Origin: Amaurobius ferox
Lineage: Eukaryota; Arthropoda; Arachnida; Araneae; Amaurobiidae
DNA: 64,000 bases
Direction of reading: 5' to 3'
NCBI GenBank assembly: GCA_951213105.1
Contig: OX578133.1
Span: forward strand, 141,229,313 to 141,293,312
A model generated the notes under the pieces. That model made no database searches and was not told where the DNA came from. It saw nothing but the letters and a program-made list of their open reading frames with translations. This document shows, in pieces, positions 1 through 10,301 of this stretch. The position numbers and the translations under genes were made by a program. The stretch's first letter is position 1. Every line of letters begins with the position of its first letter.

Positions 1-308
1 GAGATATTGTACGAAGCTCGAAGTACGTCATCGTCTTGCTTAGAAGCTGATGAAAAAAGTTTTGATACAGTTGGCTGAATTTCGTACTTCTTTTTCATGT
101 CTTGAAAATAGGTCACATCTTTGTCTTTCTTATCCGGGTGTATTTTATTAAAATGATCTTGAAGCCTAGACGGCTTCATCGCTTCATTTGAAAATGTTTT
201 TTGACAAATAAAGCACATTGGCGATGATGGATTTGTGGGATTTTCGATAAATCCGTACTTAATATAATCCACATTACACTGCCGCCTCTTCCTTTTTGCT
301 TCCGACAT
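1..308 (-). CDS. N-terminus of a BED-zinc-finger hAT transposase (ZBED5/Buster-like), runs off the left edge
   Basis: An open frame starts at the ATG at 308 and reads leftward without a stop to base 1, giving about 102 residues. After a basic start (MSEAKRKRRQ) comes a zinc-finger pattern: CFIC near residue 36, then LQDHFNKIHP about 20 residues on, so a C-x2-C...H-x4-H BED-type finger. Such fingers open hAT transposases and the domesticated ZBED5/SCAND3-like proteins, where they bind DNA ends. The catalytic part lies outside the window. It sits in or beside the last visible intron of the BRCT gene on the same strand. The visible part has no break, so it could be a live transposase or a domesticated gene. 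I favour a transposon. Confidence 0.72.
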   Translation of the reverse strand, partial: MSEAKRKRRQCNVDYIKYGFIENPTNPSSPMCFICQKTFSNEAMKPSRLQDHFNKIHPDKKDKDVTYFQDMKKKYEIQPTVSKLFSSASKQDDDVLRASYNI

Positions 309-700
309 GGTTTTTACTTTACAGATACGTAAGTAGTATTAGCGTACTTTTAAAACCCTGTCATCAATTGCGCACGATAATGCTAATGAAAATAAAATGA
401 ACAATCATTGCCTTTATATAGGTTGGAGACATATAACACGCATCGACAGGTATAAGATAAACATGCAGTGACTCGTTTATAACACCCGGCACCGAAGTAA
501 AGCGTGGGGGCAAGGGTGATGCAGGAGCAGAGTGCGGGTTAGAACAAGCACAGATAATACTGTCAACTCTTGCAGAATTGCAAAAATCACGTTATTTAAC
601 AAAAACTTGTTATAACTGAATTGCTACAAGCATATTTTTTGCTATTTTTTATTAACAGGCTTTTGTTAACTTTACCTTTATTTATATATGAGATATTTCA
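309..700. other. 5' flank of the BED-hAT frame, no gene seen
   Basis: This is presumably the 5' untranslated end of the hAT element whose frame starts at 308. It contains a GC-richer patch at 480-540. I could not place a terminal inverted repeat because the other element end is outside the window. The short plus-strand frame at 621-809 runs into the SINE and is not a gene. Confidence 0.4.
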
Positions 701-713
701 CATGAAATTGGAA

Positions 714-945
714 TGCGGAGTACGATCGGAGTACGGAGTCCGTGTTCATGCGGAGTACGATCACGTTAAACATGTGGGTCCGAAAGTCCTTCCGAGAGGT
801 TGGTGGTAGGGGAAGGAGGGTACGGTCCCTGTGGATGCCTCCCCCACTGGGTTCCGGTCTAAATTGGGTGGCACTTCCCGACCGTCCAAACAGTTACCTT
901 ACACCTTTCTGGTAGGTCGGACGGTCTGGGTTTCAACAACAACAA
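714..945 (+). mobile_element. tRNA-derived SINE, 5'-truncated copy with target-site duplication
   Basis: The body matches the SINE copies at 17.1, 18.7 and 28.4 kb: the GTGTTCATGCGGAGTACGAT stretch, the GGGGAAGGAGGGTACGG block, then GGTCGGACGGTCTGGG and a (CAA)n tail. The tRNA-like head seen in the 17-kb copy is missing, and a short stutter of the GGAGTACG motif replaces it. The 13-bp repeat CATGAAATTGGAA flanks it at 701-713 and 946-958, as expected for target-primed insertion. Confidence 0.85.
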
Positions 946-958
946 CATGAAATTGGAA

Positions 959-2425
959 GATTTGAAAATTTTTAATTCAAATCTAAAATTAAAAATTTTT
1001 ATATCATCCGATTTAATGTAGATCTAAATGTAATGGAATCTTTAAGTTCAATTTTCATCCACTTCCCGAACTACCAAAATATGTGAATTTTCGCACACAT
1101 GATAAAAATAATTAAAATACATACAATAACAAAAATTAACCAATATTAAAGTTTACTTTAGTTAGTACGTGATTAGCGTGTTTTTTTTTTTTTGTCTTTT
1201 TAAAACTATATTTTTTAATCTGCCCACCGCCCCTCCATACCATCTCAACAAAAATCAAATAAAAATCTATTTCATGAGTGCACACACAATGTGTCGTGAC
1301 TGCTCATCTTAAATCCTGGGCAACTCCAGGTACATTTTCTAGTACTAACAGTATAAACATTTAAAAATTGTCCTTAATATATTATTATGTAAGTGTTTAT
1401 ATAAAATATATTTTACATTATTTGCACTTAGGTAGAATAATTTAATTCATAAGTTAAAACAACTAAATTAGGATGGTAGTATTCTCCTTGTACCTTTCCG
1501 ACTGCTAAAAATAAATTAGCATTCAAAATATTATCATTTTTCTTTCACAACCTTTTAAGCCATACTTTTAAGTTCAATTAAAATAAAAAAAACTTCCTAA
1601 TAATGCTTGTGTTTACAGATTATAAGAATTTTTAACTATTTGAGAACTGGTCCTCAGTTCGAGAAATTTAAATATTTAGCACAGATTCAGCTTATATCTT
1701 GGGCAAACAGCTAACAATTTAAAAAACTATATCATTAAAGAGTCTAAAGATTTACACGTTTGAACACATATGCATTGCCCTTCACACATAGACAGGTCCA
1801 CATGATTAATTGTAGCTAAAACATTTCTATTAAGATTATGTGATATTCAAGTCATATAAGGCTAAGCATAAGATAATTTAGAGCATTGCTAATATAATAA
1901 CACAGAGTACTTATTACAAATGTAGTTGCCAACACTAAAAAACTTTGCCTTCATAAACATTTCTTGAGGTTTCACATTTTCAATAACTATTTTTTCAAGT
2001 TGAACAATTTAGAAAAAAATTAATAAGCTTAATATAGCTAGCTTACGTCTCATTGCTAACAAAGAAAAATGAATTGAACAATAAAGAATATCTATGTGAA
2101 AATATGCACATAATTTCAGCAACCCAATGTAACAATAACATATACATACATGCAAGAAATATAGTAAAATAAGAACAGTAACATTCATCAAGTTTTCATG
2201 CTTCAGGTCAGCAGTATATTGTCTTTTTACTACATATATCCAACTTTTTCCACGACTTTCGAATATAAGTTGAAATCCTACCTTTTAATTATTAATACAC
2301 TACCCTCCATTTAAATTTAATATATAATAAAATATTGAAAAATAACAATTCTGAAGTGAATTAGTACTGTCTTTAACCACATTAGAATAGAAACTACTAT
2401 ATCTCATGCAATATAGTTTGCTTAC
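959..2425. other. Intronic AT-rich DNA, no gene recognised
   Basis: Non-coding by all signs: about 75-80% AT, poly-A/T runs and only short random frames. By the exon model this is the intron after the 2426-2494 exon. An acceptor-like site near 1510 on the minus strand opens only 13 codons before a stop and does not continue the BRCT fold. Confidence 0.5.
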
Positions 2426-2494
2426 TTTATTAGCAATTAGATGAGTGCAAAGGTCTGGCGTATATACGATGTGTCCACCAAGGCTTTTTGTAAT
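2426..2494 (-). CDS. BRCT-domain gene exon: central strand-turn of the BRCT fold
   Basis: On the minus strand a TTTACTTTATAG acceptor precedes 69 bases and a GTAAGC donor follows. The 23 codons read ITKSLGGHIVYTP then DLCTHLIANK. The LGG turn followed about ten residues later by CTHLI is the hallmark centre of BRCT domains and resembles PTIP/PAXIP1 (CTHLIASK) and MDC1. It is in phase 0 with the end of the 9721-10301 exon, whose last residues (FKILFTGDEF) form the first BRCT strand, so the two join to about half a domain. The second half, with its conserved Trp, must lie left of the window or in an exon I did not find. BRCT domains read phosphopeptides in DNA-damage signalling. That role is a family inference. 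Confidence 0.75.
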
Positions 2495-3470
2495 CTATAA
2501 AGTAAAGACAAAATAATAAATAGGATTTATGCTTTGTAAATAGAAATGAGAGAAACCCATGTGCAAAAAAATAGTATGGTCTACGTGGAAAAAAAAAAAA
2601 TAGTATTATAAGAATAGTATGTTAAAGATTTTCAGTCAGATTTTGAGTATAACTAGAAATAAATTCATAATTATAAACAAACAGAAGTTTAAAATTAATA
2701 ATATGATGAATGTAAAACTTGAAATTAAAAAATCATTTGCAGATTAAGGAACATTTTTTAAAGGGTATTTTGGGAAAATTTATGAAGATATATATAAATA
2801 TAACCCAGCAGCACATCAAATTTCTCTCTTCGGGTGTTTTGTAGTTAAATTATAATAATTCAAGTTTTATACATTCAACAAATTTCAAGATTGTAAAGGA
2901 AATACAGTTAAGTTGTCTTAACCCATTAAAGGATGCTATTAATATTACTTGACATAAAAACTATCTGGTGATTAAAAATATGTGATTAAATACCAAATTA
3001 CACAAAGCAACAGTAAAATTTAATATTTGTAAAATTTGAAAATTTTATGGGGTAGTGATCTCAAAACGGGAGTAATGGCACGTAAGCTTGCCTTAGTAAT
3101 GGTTATACTTTGAATGTTATCTGATGTATATTTTGTAAATATAGTGAACAATTTGAAAAACAATTAAGTAGAAGGAGAAATACTGAATCAATGAATAATT
3201 ACTGCAATAATTACTAAAATAAATATAAAATTATGTTGTATAAAATTGGTATATTTGATATATTAAAAAATACCATAGAAAATATTTCTGTGCATGAGTA
3301 TGGAATGCGACAGAACATACTTTATGCTGTATAACTAAGCATTTGTTACAATGTAATCCTGTGTTTTTGTCACATATTAATTTCCTTATATACATAGTAT
3401 AAAGCATAAGGAAAGTAGAGGAACAGGGTCAAAAATTGGAATTCGAGTTTTCGACGGAAGAGCACATTTC
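2495..3470. other. Intronic AT-rich DNA, no gene recognised
   Basis: Intron between the two BRCT exons. No frame, terminal repeat or RNA gene is recognisable. Confidence 0.5.
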
Positions 3471-3720
3471 AAGCACAGTTGATATCTTTCGAACGATTTT
3501 GAGTAATAGTTTTGTATTTGGATGCAAATAGTCATTTATCTACTATAAGAATAACCAATTTTTCTGTCCATAATGCTTGAATTCAGTGACAAATTTGGAG
3601 GAATTTCACCAATTTCATGACATTTTAAATGTTACTAAATTGACAAAAATAATGCTAAATCAATGAAAACGATGAAGATTCAATGTCTTAGAAAGTATAT
3701 AAGCATCTACTATAGTATAA
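3471..3720 (-). repeat. Inverted diverged copy of the 11.5-kb tandem-repeat family
   Basis: The stretch from the GTATTTGGATGCAAATAG motif through TTTTCTGTCCATAATGCTT matches, on the opposite strand, the block at about 11890-11970 (AATCATTATGGACAAA, then GGCATCCAAATAC). The preceding ATAAGGAAAGTA motif near 3408 also recurs near 10386 and 13920, so this is one interspersed repeat family. No coding capacity. Confidence 0.55.
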
Positions 3721-3908
3721 TGCCCCAAATCCAGACATTCAAAATTTGGAATTATCCAACATTCGGACACTAGCACGAACTGTTGGGATAGGCACTTGAT
3801 TATCCAACCATTCGCACATAAATTATTAAATTATTAATACCTATTTTAACACTGCAAGAACAAGAACATAAAAAAGAATCACCCCACTTTGAAAATGCAA
3901 AAGAACTA

Positions 3909-4110
3909 CCATATATTCCTGCGTGTAAGTCAAGAAATTTATGATAAAAAAAGCTTCAAAGTGGGAGGGGGGCGACACGTGCACAGAGTCTAAAAAAAAT
4001 CGTAAGTCTAAAAGTTATTTTTTCTGCGAGGCAATCAATCCGAAAATGATGTGGTAGTAATTATGCAATCACACACTCAGGATTTCTCTACACTCTCCAA
4101 TTTGTGGATT
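3909..4110 (+). mobile_element. Left-end fragment of the TA-flanked inverted-repeat element family
   Basis: It begins after a TA at 3907-3908 with CCATATATTCCTGCGTGTAA and continues through the same subterminal block (GATGTGGTAGTAATTATGCA, then CACTC and TTTCTCT) seen at the start of the copy at 59400 and, inverted, at the right end of the copy at 4400-6204. It stops near 4110. The right half is missing. Confidence 0.65.
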
Positions 4111-4311
4111 AAGATTCCATCTGAGAGAACCAATCAGGCACTCTTAATAAGTCAAAGGCAAATCAAAGGTGCTAATTTCAGATGCAGTTGCTTAGCAAAT
4201 TATACACTTATGTAGCTGGTGGTTTTCTTTTCATGTGTTTATTTTTATTTATTCAAAAAAGAGATTGCTAAAAAAGGTGACCAGTATAGCTAGAAGTAGA
4301 ATAATGCAGAA

Positions 4312-4350
4312 ACAGTGGCGAAGCCATGGGAAAGGGAACCCCAAAAGATT
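4312..4350 (+). mobile_element. Possible hAT left end (CAGTGGCGAAGCCATGGG)
   Basis: The string CAGTGGCGAAGCCATGGG followed by AAAGGG resembles the hAT end at 24158 (CACTGGCGGTGAAGCCATAG). It could be the left end of the ZMYM1-type hAT whose coding relic lies at 6347-7615, with the TA element inserted between. The right end was not found. Confidence 0.3.
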
Positions 4351-4550
4351 TTTTTTTAATATGCCACATAAGAAAAAAAGTTATGTATATTATAAACTAC
4401 TGTGCATAGTCACGTATAAGTCGACCCCCCCCCCCTACTTTCATAGAAAAAAATCTCAATTGCAAAAAATCCAAAACTTACATATAAGTCGATCCTAAAA
4501 AGAAAAAAAAAATTGTTTTTCAATAAATTATTTGAAAACACTTGAAAACA

Positions 4551-4557
<7 letters not shown>

Positions 4558-4590
<33 letters not shown>
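4558..4590. repeat. (AT)n microsatellite
   Basis: About 16 AT units inside the TA-element copy. The paralogous copy at 62 kb has only a short ATTATTATAC here, so the run expanded in this copy. Confidence 0.9.
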
Positions 4591-4592
<2 letters not shown>

Positions 4593-4787
4593 ATAAAATC
4601 TAATTTCCATAATAAAAACGTCATCGGAACCCTTTAAAGTCCAATTCCAAACAAGTAGGCCTATGACATATGAGCGTTGTCTCCCGTCCGTTTTGGGGAT
4701 GCTTGTTCTCGTGTGATAAACTCCAGGCATTCTTTTACTCCCAGCATGCAGCATCCTCAAACCGGATGGAATACTGTGTATCCCTGC

Positions 4788-5369
4788 TGTAATGCCAGAA
4801 ATGTAAAGTATTAAATATTTGGAAGGATTAAAATGATAGAACCAGGATTGCAGGCAGATTATCCCCACGCTAAGCAGGTGGGCGATAGTATACAGGTGGC
4901 CCCATATCTTACATACCACGCCCCATGTTTACATACCACGCTAAGCCGTTTGGCGGCAACCGAGACGGCGACCCCATGTCTACGGATTAGCCCTCAGCTC
5001 TACATTCCAGCACGTAGACCGCCGACCGAAAAAGGGATATAAGTGAGAGTTGCTCAAAGTTGAAGGTCAGAATTGGTCAAGGCAGGCTGTTGGAATTGGA
5101 CTAGAAAAGAGTAAGCGGCTGTAGCAGTGTTAAGAGTTGTGTGTGCATCTGATATAGGAATTCGAAGGAGAGCTCATGTTCATCTGGTATTGCAAGTGTA
5201 AAGTGTGACAAAGCATCGGTGTTACCCAAGTTATATGAAAGAAGATCAGGTACCGTACAATTAACTATATGAGGATAACCTCTCTGTCTAAATTTGTGTT
5301 TTTAAGGAAAAGCTAATTAATGCATCCCACCAAGTGCTCCAACCAAATATCAATTCATCTGGCATTACA
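4788..5369 (+). mobile_element. Candidate solo LTR inside the TA element
   Basis: The block begins TGTAATGCCAGA and ends TCTGGCATTACA, a perfect 12-bp inverted terminus of the TG...CA kind that bounds LTRs. It is absent from the paralogous element at 59-62 kb. A TATA-like GGGATATAAGTGAG lies at about 5034, a plausible U3/R promoter. A target duplication is not clear: CCTGC left against CCCCC right. A further 300 bp of unexplained sequence (5370-5665) also lacks a counterpart in the paralogue, so the insert may be larger. No coding sequence. Confidence 0.45.
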
Positions 5370-6346
5370 CCCCCCGAACTACCCTTGAAATGTATTCCAC
5401 TATTGTGATACTTATTGAATTTGTAAAACTAAGGAGTGTAAATTAAGTATGTGATAAATAAATGTTAGTTCCTTTACTATTAACCTTATTTTTAGTTTGT
5501 TAACTTAGTATCCCGTTAAGCACAAAAATGGGTGGGTTTTGCGGCCACCAACACAATGTACACAGCAGTATGTTTAGAACATATTACATGTATAATCAAT
5601 ATACAAATTAATAATTAATTTAATGTAAAATGCATTTTTGACAATTATAATTTTAATAAATAAAATTAACAATCGGCACACCTGCCTCAAACGTCCTTGA
5701 CCCACAGTGAAATCAAAACAATATCTGGCTTCTGCCTATTATTTGAGATGATTTTTTCGTTAACTCCCCTAGCACAGTTGTTATTAGGTACTTTCAATAA
5801 ACAAAACAAAAAACACTTTTAACTAAAAATCCTGCATTATACTTATAAGCAATCCGTGTTACAGAATTATTTTAGAAAAAAGCCATTTTTTGTCAAAAAC
5901 GATCAGCCGTAATCTGAGAACCGAGAGGTAAACATCGATCAAAAATATATGCATATTTTTTGATGACGCGATACACTGATAATCGGGGAGGGTAGTGACT
6001 CACAGGAGAATTTTGAAGTGCAGAGAAATTCAGAGTGTGCGATTTCATAATTACTACCACATCGTTTTACGAGGGATTGCCTCATGGGGAAAAATTTTTT
6101 TAGACTTACGTTTTTTTTTTTTAAGATTCCACATATAAGTCAATCCCTCACTTTGAAGCTTTTTGTTGTCACAAATTTCTTGACTTATCTGCAAGTATAT
6201 AGGGTATTTGGAATAAAGCTGCCTGGCAATCAAAAATCAGTAAATCTATTTTCCCATGAAAAATCATTAAGTATAAACTTTTATCCCCAGCTGAATAATT
6301 CCCAATGAATGTATTATTTTTTTCATTTTATTAGTGGATTTAACAA

Positions 6347-7615
6347 ATGTCATTGTATGTCAGATTTGTTGAAAATAATAGTATGCAAGAGGAATTTTTG
6401 CAGTTTTTACCTTTAACAAATACTACAGCTAAAGAACTTGTAGATGCGATTCTTAAAGGGTTATCTGATTGTGGTGTGAACTCCATGAATATTATAGGAC
6501 AAAGTTATGATGGTGCTAGTTCCATAAGTGGAGCATATAGGGGAGAAGGGCACAAGCAATCATTCGGAAAAAACATCCGAAAGTACTTTATGAACACTGT
6601 AGTGTTCATTGTCAAAATCTTGCTGCCTTGGGTGGCTGTAATATACCACCTATCAGAAACTGTGTGGCTACAATACAAAAGCTTATTGCTTCTTTAACAT
6701 TCCGAAAATGCAGAGTCTTAGAAGCAGAAATTGAAAAGTTAGGGTCAATCCCTAGAGTAAGCTATTTAGAACAACTGCGTTTAACACAGTAGATTTAAAA
6801 AATTTGTTGAGTTATTAGAACCTCTTCTAAATTCATTAAATCAACATGAGATGACTGCAAAATGACATTAGACGCTCAAATGCTTAATATGCAAATGTGA
6901 TTTTTTAATAAGTTTGTTTGTCCTTGATTCTGTATTCAAATTAACTCTTTCTCTCAGCAATTAATTGCAAACAATCAATTTAGGTTTGAGTCTTACAGTG
7001 CAATCTGTGATAAACATAAAAATTCCATTGCAAGAAATGAGAGACGAAGCCATGGAAATATTTCTAAAAATATATGAAACTGTTGTAGATGTCTGCAGAG
7101 ACTTAGGTACCAGCAGATAATGAAGAGCATTACTTTAGAAGAGCAATTTTTATTCCGTTTTTGGATGATTTTATCAATGCATTAAAGCAAAATTGTTAAC
7201 CTATGTTAAATTCTTTTCAGTTGCTGGTCAGAAAATCGAGTCATAATGCTAAAAATGAAACTGGTGATAATATTGTTAAATTATCAGAATTTTATTCATT
7301 GCCATCAAATATTAAAGGTGAGGTTACACTATGACATCAATTCCTATTTTCTTCAAAGAAGAAACCCCAGTGTGCTACACATGCTCTTTCTCTTTGTAAT
7401 GAGAATCTTTTTCTGACAGTTTATCAGCTTCTAACTATTCTGACCACATTACCTGTAACGACATGTAGTAATGAGTGTTTATTTTCAACTCTCAAACTTT
7501 TAAAGACTTATTTAAGAAATTCCATTTCTGAAGAGAGACTAAATGGTATTGCTCTAATGTATAAATATAATGATATACAAGTAACTGCAGAGGAGGTTTT
7601 AAATAACCTTTAAAA
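6347..7615 (+). pseudogene. ZMYM1-type hAT transposase relic (DUF4371 and C-terminal dimerisation region)
   Basis: The first frame carries the hAT core signature: VRFVENNS, FLPLTNTTAKELVDAILKGL, GQSYDGASSISGAYRG. In functional relatives the GQGYDGAxNMSG stretch is followed by HCxxHxxNL. Here a frameshift near 6550 moves that part (EHCSVHCQNLAALG) to another frame. Further relics lead to a clear C-terminal dimerisation block at about 7430-7615 (LTTLPVTTCSNECLFSTLK, then RNSISEERLNGIAL), ending at a TAA. Several frame breaks make it dead. The N-terminal zinc-finger part is not visible; the TA element at 4400-6204 sits directly upstream. Confidence 0.8.
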
Positions 7616-7905
7616 AAAATGAAGGAAAATTAATTTAAGTATAAAATGAAATATTGTACTAAAGAAAATACCAAGATTTATTACATCTGTCATTATCACT
7701 TAATTTAACTTTGTTAGTAAAAAAATATAAAATATAGAGATATGGTGATTTAATTATTTTTAATTTTATATCAAAAAGAGTTATGAAATATTTTCATTCC
7801 TTCAGCCAATGTCATATGATATAAATTTTAAACCAAAATATTTCCTCATTTAGCATTTCACAAAATATTCAATCTTAAGATTAGAACATTTAGAAATTTA
7901 ACCCC

Positions 7906-7960
7906 CCCCCTCTCTCACACACACACACACACTCACACACACACACACACACACACACAC
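7906..7960. repeat. (CA)n microsatellite, hAT insertion site
   Basis: A C9 run, a few CT units and about 20 CA units end exactly where the hAT element at 7961 begins. A short CACACACA follows the element at 9523, so the hAT inserted into this tract. Confidence 0.9.
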
Positions 7961-8219
7961 CATGGTTCCCACTCTTTGGATAAAAAAATTCAAGGACTTT
8001 CAAGGACTTTCCAAAACCCAAAAAAATTTTTTCAAGGACCTAATTTTTTTCATAAATCATGATTTGAAATAAAATGTATGCGACATTTGTTAATTAAACA
8101 GAAAAGGGTAAATATAAAATTGACTGAATTTACTGCATTATTTACATTGATAGTCAAAAAGACGACAGTTAACAAAAAAGAAAAACCATCTAAAATAACA
8201 AATTATAAAATACTAACTT

Positions 8220-8957
8220 TTATTTTTTTAGTTTAGAAAGAATATCATTGATTTCGACATCAAGTTTTTGCAATTCAGTTTCTTTTTCATTTGCAGTTCT
8301 TCTGAAACTGTTTGATTGTGTAATAAATCTGAAACACTCTGTTATTTCTGCTTTTTCCGCAAGTTTATGTCTGCTTTTTCCGCAAGCTGACTTCTGCAGC
8401 TCATTAACCTGCCTTTCAATGCGAACCCTTTTTTCTTTCAAGTCTTCTAACTCACAGTGTAATAATTTCCTTTTTTTCCTCTCCCCCTCCTCCAACTTCA
8501 TTTTTTTTTCTGTTCATCTAAATAAGAAATATATCTGTCTGGCTCCATTCACAGCAGTGCGTAATTCTTTGCTTATAGTAAAGTTTAGTAAAGTTTTTTA
8601 CACCCCGCAGGATCCGGCCGTCCAAATAGATGCTCAAGTCCTTGGTGACGAGTCGGACGGTCTGGGTCTTCAACACCCCCGCAGGATGCTACTCTTAGTC
8701 TTCGGACGAGTCGGTTGACCTGGGCTTTCGACACCCCCGCAGGAATTGATGTCATCTAGCACAAGTCTTTTCGATGTGTAATTTTCTTCTTTCAAATATT
8801 CTACTTCCGATTTGGTGTTTATAGAGAATCCATGCTCTACAGAGGCTTGCCCATGTAGAGCGGCTTGCCCATGTGATATGGTCAGTAACATTTTTACAAT
8901 ACCCCTCAATTTTTCATATTTCTCTTCTCTTAGTTTCTCATACAGAAAACAGTCCAC
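8220..8957 (-). pseudogene. C-terminal fragment of the hAT protein, split by a SINE-tail repeat
   Basis: Reading leftward from 8957, the first frame has VKMLLTISHGQAALHGQASVEHGFS, resembling the SHGQAxVERGFS motif of a hAT-like family common in animals, then VLDDINSCGG. It is then interrupted at about 8745-8600 by DNA related to the SINE tail. The protein resumes as KELRTAVNGARQIYF and passes through a frame change into the 93-residue frame 8501-8220, a basic coiled coil (KKRKLLHCELEDLKEKRVRI, ...ETELQKLDVEINDILSKL) ending at TAA. N-terminal catalytic parts are absent. Confidence 0.6.
8600..8745 (+). repeat. Tandem fragments of SINE tail inside the hAT
   Basis: The motif CCCCGCAGGA occurs three times (about 8602, 8678 and 8735), separated by variants of the SINE 3' end (GAGTCGGACGGTCTGGG, then TTCAACAC). 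It looks like a short SINE-tail insertion that then stuttered, splitting the hAT coding frame. Confidence 0.55.
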
Positions 8958-9522
8958 TCAAGAAACTGAGCAGTCAAAATTCAAATATTTAGAAGAAATA
9001 TCGTTAAGAAATTCGTTGAACTGCAAAAGAATGAAATCACAATTTTTGACTTCACATTTACTGCTCTTTGAAAGAATAGTTAGTAACATAATAGTTAGTA
9101 TGAAGGTTAGTTAATAGTTAGTATGAAGGAAAATAGAAAACCTGTTAGAAAAATCCCGAATATTTGTCATTGAAAGCAGAAATCTGTCCCTACTTTGGAG
9201 AAAACGTTTCAATATCCCTATGGTTGGCAATATTGCTACGTTGGAGGGATTAGTTTCATTTATGACGTTTACGTTTTGAAGTGGTTAGTCTGGTTCTGGC
9301 ATATGTCACATGGCGCGTTATCGGAAGAAACTAGTTCAGACAACAGAGCAAGCAGGAATTAATCAATTATTAGGCAACCCATCATTTCAGAAGGGGAGAA
9401 ATATAAAAAAAATTCAAATACTTTCAAGGACTATTTCCCGATTTCCGTAATTTTCAAGGGCCCCGAGTTCAGAAAAAAATTCAAGGACTTTTAAGGAGTT
9501 TTCAAGGACTGTGGGAACCATG

Positions 9523-9720
9523 CACACACATCAGAAAAAATCCTCCCACAGCATGTTAAATAACTATCATTGTGTCTACAGGATCACTCTTTAGAGACCA
9601 AAGGTAACATTTCCAATCAATTTGCAATATATTAAAATTATTTCATAAACTATATCAAACACTGTTACTTAATTATTCTTCTAGTTAATGATATTAAAGA
9701 TAAAAAAACTTGCTACTTAC
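9523..9720. other. Intron DNA just 3' of the large BRCT-gene exon
   Basis: It contains the donor GTAAGT of the exon, whose first intron base is 9720 on the minus strand. Nothing else is recognisable. Confidence 0.6.
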
Positions 9721-10301
9721 TTTAATTTCTTCTACAAATTCATCTCCAGTAAACAATATTTTAAATTGCACAGAATTTTGTGATTTAGAAGTTCCAGGAC
9801 AATTTGACTGTTTTATAACAGGTGAAGCTAAACGCTGAATCAATACAACTGGTTTAGATTTTTCTGGTTTCAACTTTATAATTTCACTACTTATACCAGA
9901 TTTAGACTTCTTTGAAGTTACTTGAAGACATTTAGGTTTTGAAGGCATTTTTTTAGATTTTGTTGATCTTTCAACTGCTTTTTCATTAAATTCAGACTTT
10001 TTTGGTCCCCTATCTCTCAAATGATATGGAGTATGAGCAAGTTTCTCATGTGTATGTGATTTAGATACATTGCTTGATTTATTTAAACTTTTATTCAATT
10101 TCCCATATGAAGATTCTTTTCCTTTCTCTCTTCTCAAATCATATGACGTCGAAGGTTTGTCTTTGTTTGCAGATTCAATTTCAATTGCATTTTCTGCTAT
10201 AGTTTTTTTTTTTTTAAATGGAAGATTGCTCTTTATTTCATTTTTTCTCTTACATGTATCATATCCTTGTTTAGCTTTCTGAGATATGTTATCTATTGGA
10301 T
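9721..10301 (-). CDS. BRCT-domain gene, large exon: Lys/Ser-rich linker and first BRCT strand
   Basis: A TTTAATTTCAG acceptor and a GTAAGT donor bound 581 bases that are open in the frame set by the upstream exons (phase 1 in, phase 0 out), 194 codons including the shared first one. The protein is highly charged and looks disordered, rich in Lys, Ser and Pro. It holds two related patches, TSYDLRREKGK and TPYHLRDRGPKK, and several basic clusters suited to nuclear import or DNA binding. The last 30 residues change character: VQFKILFTGDEFVEEIK begins a BRCT domain that continues in the 2426-2494 exon. The family (PTIP/PAXIP1, MDC1) keeps long disordered linkers before the C-terminal BRCT pair. 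Which ortholog it is cannot be settled here. Confidence 0.75.

Larger units (their letters stand above)
4400..6204 (-). mobile_element. TA-flanked non-autonomous DNA transposon, carries an LTR-like insert
   Basis: Read on the minus strand it starts with CCCTATATACTTGCAGATAA and ends with a shared TATAAGTCGA-type terminus, both ends next to TA (6205-6206 and 4398-4399). Its sequence aligns along most of its length with the copy at 59400-62144, but lacks the piggyBac found there and instead carries about 0.9 kb of extra DNA (about 4770-5665). A TA target and inverted ends suggest Tc1/mariner-type mobilisation. No transposase is present, so it is non-autonomous. Around 4640 it preserves the undisturbed TTAA site into which the other copy received a piggyBac. 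Confidence 0.75.
7961..9522 (-). mobile_element. Non-autonomous hAT element with terminal repeats, inserted in a CA tract
   Basis: The left end reads CATGGTTCCCAC with repeats of TCAAGGACTTT just inside. The right end is its inverse (AAGGACTGTGGGAACCATG), also with repeated TCAAGGAC blocks. These subterminal CCTTGAA repeats and the GGTTCCCAC terminus are typical of one hAT lineage. The target duplication would be CA repeats on both sides and cannot be measured. At 1.56 kb with only a C-terminal coding fragment it is a deletion derivative. Confidence 0.75.

Noticed and set aside
1486..1510. Possible terminal exon of the BRCT gene
   Set aside because: Acceptor-like site but only 13 codons to a stop and no second half of the BRCT fold.
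4410..4919. 169-codon minus-strand frame
   Set aside because: Includes a run of alternating Tyr/Ile from the AT microsatellite and crosses the edge of the LTR-like insert; artefact of repeats.
7961..9522. 8-bp target duplication for the hAT at 7961
   Set aside because: Both flanks are CA repeats, so any length of match is uninformative.
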